Below, one piece after another: positions 6,329-9,565 of a stretch of 9,565 nucleotides of DNA (position 1 is its first letter; the number at the start of each line of letters is the position of its first letter). The position numbers and the translations under genes are program-made. A model generated the notes under the pieces. It saw only the letters and a program-made list of their open reading frames with translations, ran no database searches and was not told the DNA's origin. The DNA is from Hyphococcus sp. GTDB lineage: Bacteria; Pseudomonadota; Alphaproteobacteria; Caulobacterales; Parvularculaceae. The stretch lies in contig BQJH01000099.1 of the NCBI GenBank assembly GCA_021604605.1, positions 1 to 9,565 on the forward strand. The letters are read 5' to 3'.

Positions 6329-6337
6329 GCTGCTTTG
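6316..6337 (+). terminator. Perfect 9-bp hairpin at the asd stop codon (possible 3' stabiliser or weak terminator)
   Basis: CAAAGCAGC (6316-6324) and GCTGCTTTG (6329-6337) pair perfectly around a 4-nt loop, CTAA. The TAA stop of asd (6326-6328) occupies the loop, so the last codons encode the left arm. There is no following T-run (it reads ATCAAATAAGG), so it is not a standard intrinsic terminator. It may protect the asd 3' end, limit read-through into rarD, or be a chance stem. Confidence 0.4.
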
Positions 6338-6381
6338 ATCAAATAAGGCGCCCCAACACACAACGCGCCGAAAGGGACGCC

Positions 6382-7302
6382 ATGAGCGATCCAAACAATA
6401 AAACGCCGATGTCCGATGTTCAGTTCGGGCTGTTAGCGGGCGTGTTTGCCTATAGTTTGTGGGGCCTATTCCCGATTTACCTCAAAGCGCTGGACGACGT
6501 TTCCGTATTTGAAATTCTCGCCCACCGCATCATCTGGTCAGTGCCTTTCGGGGCCTTACTCATCGCGTTGCGAAAACAATGGCCAGAAGTCAGGGCTGCA
6601 ATTTCGAGCCGACGCGTTTTGCTTCTTTTAATGGTAAGCGCCCTCGCGATTTCCGCGAACTGGTTGATCTATGTCTGGGCCGTCGTCAACGACCAGGTGC
6701 TGCAGGCTAGTCTTGGATATTACATCAACCCGCTGATGTATGTTGCGGCGGGTGTTTTCATCCTCGGGGAAAAACTGCGGCCTGCACAGATTGTTGCTGT
6801 CACACTTGCCTTCATCGGCGTTCTGGTGATGACCTTTGGCGCCGGTGTTTTTCCCTGGGCGGCCATACTGCTTGCTATATTGTTCACGCTTTATGGATAT
6901 CTGCGAAAAACAACACCCGTTGGCGCCATGCCGGGGCTGTTTATAGAAACTTCGTTGCTGGCGCCGATCGCGCTCATTTTCCTTTTCTGGCTGATGGGTA
7001 ATGGCGCAGCCGTCTTTACGAACCAATCTATGGGCAAAGACATCTTGCTGATCCTCGCCGGACCAGTGACGGTGGTCCCGCTTGTGTTATTTGCATTATC
7101 GGCAAGACGTTTGCGCCTTTCGACATTGGGCTTTCTTCAATATATCGGCCCGACCTTGCAATTTATTCTGGGGATTTATTACGGCGAAACTTTCACCTTG
7201 GCCCATGCCATTTGTTTCGGACTGATCTGGACCGGGCTTGCGATCTATAGTTTTGATGCTGCTCGCGCAAATCGCGCTGAGCACATTAAAAAAGCCGTTT
7301 AA
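6382..7302 (+). CDS. rarD: RarD-type EamA permease (inner-membrane transporter)
   Basis: A 306-residue integral inner-membrane protein of the drug/metabolite transporter superfamily, RarD branch; family members are thought to export small metabolites or drugs, but RarD's substrate is not established. About ten hydrophobic segments are visible in the usual two-half layout. The first contains LLAGVFAYSLWGLFPIYLKAL (17-37), then the RarD signature VFEILAHRIIWS (42-53) and ISANWLIYVWAV (89-100). The segment LQASLGYYINPLMYV (107-121) follows, and the end of the second half reads LGFLQYIGPTLQFILGIYYGE (249-269). An AAGGGA site at 6372-6377 lies 4 nt before the first ATG, supporting that start over the Met at codon 10. 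Its stop lies 17 bp inside the convergent thioesterase gene. It could be read from asd or from its own undetected promoter. Confidence 0.91.
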   Translation: MSDPNNKTPMSDVQFGLLAGVFAYSLWGLFPIYLKALDDVSVFEILAHRIIWSVPFGALLIALRKQWPEVRAAISSRRVLLLLMVSALAISANWLIYVWAVVNDQVLQASLGYYINPLMYVAAGVFILGEKLRPAQIVAVTLAFIGVLVMTFGAGVFPWAAILLAILFTLYGYLRKTTPVGAMPGLFIETSLLAPIALIFLFWLMGNGAAVFTNQSMGKDILLILAGPVTVVPLVLFALSARRLRLSTLGFLQYIGPTLQFILGIYYGETFTLAHAICFGLIWTGLAIYSFDAARANRAEHIKKAV

Positions 7303-7714
7303 GAGAGCCTGAAAAGGCAAGAAGTTTTTTGTCTTTGACGCTCACCAAACCTCGAACAAAAATCATCCCTTTGCCGGCTTTAACCACCTCGCCGCGCGCC
7401 TGAATAAATTCACCAATAGGACCAGGATACAAAAACTCTGCATTCATCGTTACCGTGACAGCAGCAAACTGACCTTCCTCTCGAAATGCAGCATCAAACA
7501 GAGCCATATCTGCCAGCGTCATTAAAGCGCCGCCATGAACCATTTGCCCAAGATTGCCGTGATGGGGTTCGGAATAAAACCCAACGCCTGGCTCCGCCCC
7601 TTCCTCACGAAAATAAAACGGCCCTGCATGAGCGCTGAATGTTTGCGGGTGGGATTGCAAAACCCAGCCTTCTGGCGCAGGCTTACTCGCCTTTAGAAAA
7701 TTATCATCAGTCAT
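7286..7714 (-). CDS. PaaI-like hotdog-fold thioesterase
   Basis: A 142-residue cytoplasmic hotdog-fold protein of the PaaI/YbgC-like (4HBT) thioesterase group, which hydrolyses acyl- or aryl-CoA esters. The signature HHGNLGQMVHGGALMTLAD spans 51-69, with Asn54, His60-Gly61-Gly62 and Asp69 at the positions expected for the PaaI active site. The strand AVTVTMNAEFLYPGPIGEFI (85-104) and the final strands GKGMIFVRGLVSV and LLAFSGSLKRLF complete the fold. An AAGG site sits 7 nt before the ATG. The gene is divergent from an epoxide hydrolase across 54 bp, and converges with rarD, overlapping it by 17 bp. The adjacent epoxide hydrolase hints at catabolism or detoxification of an organic compound, but substrate and linkage are not shown. 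Confidence 0.88.
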   Translation of the reverse strand: MTDDNFLKASKPAPEGWVLQSHPQTFSAHAGPFYFREEGAEPGVGFYSEPHHGNLGQMVHGGALMTLADMALFDAAFREEGQFAAVTVTMNAEFLYPGPIGEFIQARGEVVKAGKGMIFVRGLVSVKDKKLLAFSGSLKRLF

Positions 7715-7734
7715 GGCTTCGCCTTAACGGGCAA

Positions 7735-7748
7735 TTTCAATTTTGAAA
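7735..7748. promoter_or_regulatory. Short palindrome between thioesterase and epoxide hydrolase genes
   Basis: TTTCAA (7735-7740) and TTGAAA (7743-7748) form a perfect 6-bp inverted repeat with a 2-bp centre, in the 54-bp divergent gap. The TTGAAA arm could also act as a -35 for the epoxide hydrolase. It is AT-rich and short, so an operator role is speculative. Confidence 0.22.
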
Positions 7749-7768
7749 ACCTGCAATAGCAGTCCGGT

Positions 7769-8788
7769 ATGCAATCAAATATTGATATGCAAAGCCGCAA
7801 CAGACAGATTGTGTTGATGAAGCCAGATTTTCCGAAACCAAAAATTGTCACTGCAAATAATGTTGAATTTGCAGTCTATGAAGCAGACGGTGATCCAGGG
7901 CGTCAACGCCCGCCAATTATCCTCATCCATGGGTGGCCCGAAATTGCTTATTCATGGCGCAATCAGATCTACGCTTTTGCCGAAGCTGGGTATCGAACGA
8001 TTGCCATTGACCTCAAGGGTTTTGGCTACTCCAGCGCACCCGAAGACCCTGCAGAATATTCAATCGATATTCTGACGTCAGATATCGCCGCGCTTCTTGA
8101 TGCACTCTCCATCGAAAAAGCTATTTTCTGCGGCCATGATTGGGGTGGGTCGATCGTCTGGAGCATGGGCCAATGGCGCCCGGAGCGCACTGCTAACATT
8201 ATCAGTGTTTGCACCCCCTTGAAGCCACAGCCCCCGGCGGCGCCGCTCGCCATTTTGCAAAAGCGGTTCACGGATAAACATTACTTCGTTCAATTTCAGG
8301 AACGCGGCACAACAGAAAAACTTTTTGCGTCAGATATAGAGCGGCTTTTCAAACTGATGTTTCGCGGGCCAGCACCGCGTGAACAATGGGCGTCACTCAT
8401 CCCGGCTATTTATGATCTTCCCGGCCGGTTTAAATCCGGCAAGCCTGTTAAGGCTGATGATCTCATCGTTTCGGCTGAAGTGATCGAAACTTATATCAAC
8501 GCCTACGCCCATAGCGGTTTTCACGGCGGCATCAATTTGTATCGCAATATTGATCGCAACTGGGAACTTATGAAAGGGCGGGATGAAATTATCAAAATGC
8601 CTTCTCTCTGGATCGGCGCAGAACTCGATCTATTCCTGCCGCCCGAAACCGCTGAAGGGATGGATAAAATTGTTCAAAATCTCGATCAGAAAATCATAGC
8701 TGGCAGCGGTCATTGGGTAACCTGGGAAAAACCAGACGTCTTGAACAAAACCATCGTCGGGTGGCTGGAGGGGCAAACCTTCAATTAA
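7769..8788 (+). CDS. Soluble epoxide hydrolase (alpha/beta hydrolase)
   Basis: An alpha/beta hydrolase of the epoxide hydrolase type, which opens epoxides to vicinal diols through a covalent aspartyl ester. In 339 residues: oxyanion-hole motif HGWPE at 54-58, the FGYSSAP strand-turn (85-91), nucleophile Asp124 in GHDWGGS, cap-domain Tyr172 (HYFVQFQ) and Tyr258 (GINLYRN) where epoxide hydrolases keep two epoxide-polarising tyrosines, acid Asp287 in GAELDLFLPPE, and base His315 in GSGHWVTWEKP. The two tyrosines favour an epoxide hydrolase over a haloalkane dehalogenase. The start is unsure: ATGs at codons 1, 7 and 17 all lack a clear ribosome-binding site; starting at codon 17 (7817, MKPDFPKP) puts HGWP at residue 38, closer to family norm, giving 323 residues. 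No signal peptide. Divergent from a hotdog thioesterase. Confidence 0.91.
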   Translation: MQSNIDMQSRNRQIVLMKPDFPKPKIVTANNVEFAVYEADGDPGRQRPPIILIHGWPEIAYSWRNQIYAFAEAGYRTIAIDLKGFGYSSAPEDPAEYSIDILTSDIAALLDALSIEKAIFCGHDWGGSIVWSMGQWRPERTANIISVCTPLKPQPPAAPLAILQKRFTDKHYFVQFQERGTTEKLFASDIERLFKLMFRGPAPREQWASLIPAIYDLPGRFKSGKPVKADDLIVSAEVIETYINAYAHSGFHGGINLYRNIDRNWELMKGRDEIIKMPSLWIGAELDLFLPPETAEGMDKIVQNLDQKIIAGSGHWVTWEKPDVLNKTIVGWLEGQTFN

Positions 8789-8898
8789 TTTGAATTATAT
8801 TTGCCGCTCTATTTACGACAAAACTCGCACTACGGCCTAAGTCTTCCGACATCTCCCTCCCCGCACAATTTCGCCATAATTGACGGATGGAGGACGAC

Positions 8899-9177
8899 AT
8901 GATGATACGGAAAATAGCTCTTAGCAGTGTGTTTCTGTTTTACGCGGCGCCAGCTTTGGGACAGAGCATAGAGCCGGTCAGAAAATCACAACCGCGACCC
9001 ATCATGGCTCTTACGCTGGGCTCGCAATCCATTGAAATGCTTGCTGTTACGCAGCGCGCACGCGCCGACACGCCGCTTCGCCGGGCCTATGTGAAGGAGT
9101 GTAAATCCTTATCCAAAGTCATGCCCGGCTACCCACAACCAGCCTTTGTCAGCATCGATTTTCGGTTAAAATTTTAA
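8899..9177 (+). CDS. Small probably secreted protein, unrecognised
   Basis: I do not recognise this protein. From the preferred start it has 92 residues. A GGAGG site at 8889-8893 lies 5 nt before the ATG at 8899, so this ATG is favoured over the one at 8887, which would place the ribosome-binding site inside the gene. The N-terminus has the form of a signal peptide: basic MIRK, a hydrophobic stretch IALSSVFLFYAA, then PALGQS with a likely cleavage after ALG. The mature part is about 70 residues, arginine- and lysine-rich, with a single cysteine (KECKSL) and a final segment VSIDFRLKF ending in phenylalanine, which resembles an outer-membrane beta-strand terminus but is too short to form a barrel. 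It stands alone 110 bp after the epoxide hydrolase and stops 3 bp before the convergent serine hydrolase stop. A real gene is likely; function unknown. Confidence 0.62.
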   Translation: MMIRKIALSSVFLFYAAPALGQSIEPVRKSQPRPIMALTLGSQSIEMLAVTQRARADTPLRRAYVKECKSLSKVMPGYPQPAFVSIDFRLKF

Positions 9178-9180
9178 CGA

Positions 9181-9565
9181 CTAAAGGCAGTCATAAACCG
9201 CATTGATCGGACGCACAGAGCGAGGATCCCCCACAAGATAAGGTGACATTTTGTTCATGACGTAAGCGGCGGTGAGGTTGTTGTCCGGATCGATCAACAC
9301 AGCCGAACCGCCGAAGCCAGCATGACCCAAAGCACTTTCATTCGGCCCGAAATGCCTGTTCGTATTGCGCATCATACCCGCCGCCCAGCTCAAATTAAAC
9401 GGCAACACGAGATCGTCACCGCGAATGCGTTCCTTCAGCGCCGCTGCAATCGCATTTTCATTTAGCAACACCTCTCCATCGGGCGCGGCGCCTTCATTCA
9501 CGAAAGCATGGAGAATACGAGCCAGAGAGCGCGCATCCGCATGCATGTTCGACGCGGGAATTTCC
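9181..9565 (-). CDS. Class-C beta-lactamase-like serine hydrolase, partial (N-terminus missing)
   Basis: The C-terminal 128 residues of a serine hydrolase of the beta-lactamase/transpeptidase-like (EstB, class C) family; these are esterases or peptidases more often than true lactamases. The reading frame is open to the right edge, with EIPASNMHADARSLARILHA matching the family's IPAANGHATARSLAR segment, so the internal Met at 9546 is not the start. GHAGFGGSAVLIDPDNN carries the conserved third active-site motif (H-x-G, replacing KTG), and AAYVMNKMSPYLVGDPR is the usual closing strand and helix. The SxxK nucleophile and YxN motif lie outside the window, so activity cannot be judged here. Confidence 0.88.
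   Translation of the reverse strand, partial: EIPASNMHADARSLARILHAFVNEGAAPDGEVLLNENAIAAALKERIRGDDLVLPFNLSWAAGMMRNTNRHFGPNESALGHAGFGGSAVLIDPDNNLTAAYVMNKMSPYLVGDPRSVRPINAVYDCL

Noticed and set aside
6628..7026. Minus-strand 132-codon open frame within rarD
   Set aside because: It is antisense to transmembrane segments, and its polar, histidine/glutamine-rich translation is what complementing hydrophobic codons produces.
8026..8293. Two minus-strand frames opposite the epoxide hydrolase nucleophile region
   Set aside because: Shadow frames of a well-conserved coding stretch; the translations match no family.
8780..8797. AT-rich inverted repeat TTCAA-N5-TTGAA at the epoxide hydrolase stop
   Set aside because: Arms are only 5 bp and AT-rich, with no T-run, so it is too weak to call a terminator.
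9181..9546. Complete 121-residue protein starting at the Met at 9546
   Set aside because: The frame stays open to the window edge with family-conserved residues EIPASN before that Met, so it is the end of a longer serine hydrolase.
1..9565. CRISPR arrays, tRNA/rRNA genes, insertion sequences or defence islands
   Set aside because: No regularly spaced repeats, cloverleaf-like segments, transposase or nuclease motifs were found; the genes are housekeeping or common accessory families.

Overview
The window looks like ordinary chromosomal sequence from an alphaproteobacterium. Base composition is roughly balanced by eye. The proteins resemble alphaproteobacterial families: SucC, an alphaproteobacterial-style Asd, an ArsR/SRPBCC pair, and a MurC-like ligase beside an LD-carboxypeptidase. 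A marine Hyphomonadaceae or Parvularculaceae-like source is plausible, but this is an impression from protein style and not a proof. No rRNA, tRNA, CRISPR array, insertion sequence, prophage or plasmid feature was seen.

Left part (1-2346, all minus strand). The window opens inside sucC (succinyl-CoA synthetase beta subunit), which has its own candidate promoter. Before it in transcription order lie a GNAT acetyltransferase, an ArsR-type repressor and an SRPBCC/AHSA1 protein. The last two overlap by 8 bp and form a tight repressor-effector pair. The ArsR gene has a near-consensus promoter and a perfect 9-bp inverted repeat of ArsR-operator type at its 5' end. Together these imply a leaderless, autoregulated transcript starting at an internal ATG.

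Middle part (2419-6328). A small ABM-domain monooxygenase (+) runs tail to tail into a MurC/Mpl-like amino acid or peptide ligase (-). That ligase is divergent, across about 230 bp, from an LD-carboxypeptidase (ldcA-like, +). Downstream of ldcA is asd, which makes aspartate semialdehyde, the precursor of diaminopimelate. LD-carboxypeptidase makes murein tripeptide and Mpl-type ligases reattach it to UDP-MurNAc, so this stretch may be a peptidoglycan-peptide recycling locus beside a DAP-synthesis gene. The ligase differs from textbook MurC and Mpl at several motifs, so its substrate is open.

Right part (6382-9565). A RarD-type EamA permease (+) overlaps tail to tail with a PaaI-like hotdog thioesterase (-). 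The thioesterase is divergent from a soluble epoxide hydrolase (+) with its catalytic residues intact. Then come a small, unrecognised, probably secreted protein and the 3' end of a class-C beta-lactamase-like serine hydrolase (-), cut by the window edge.

Nothing here is an obvious new defence, mobile or biosynthetic system. The points most worth checking are the leaderless ArsR start with its operator, the atypical Mur ligase paired with LdcA, the perfect hairpin at the asd stop codon, and the inverted repeat in the asd promoter.
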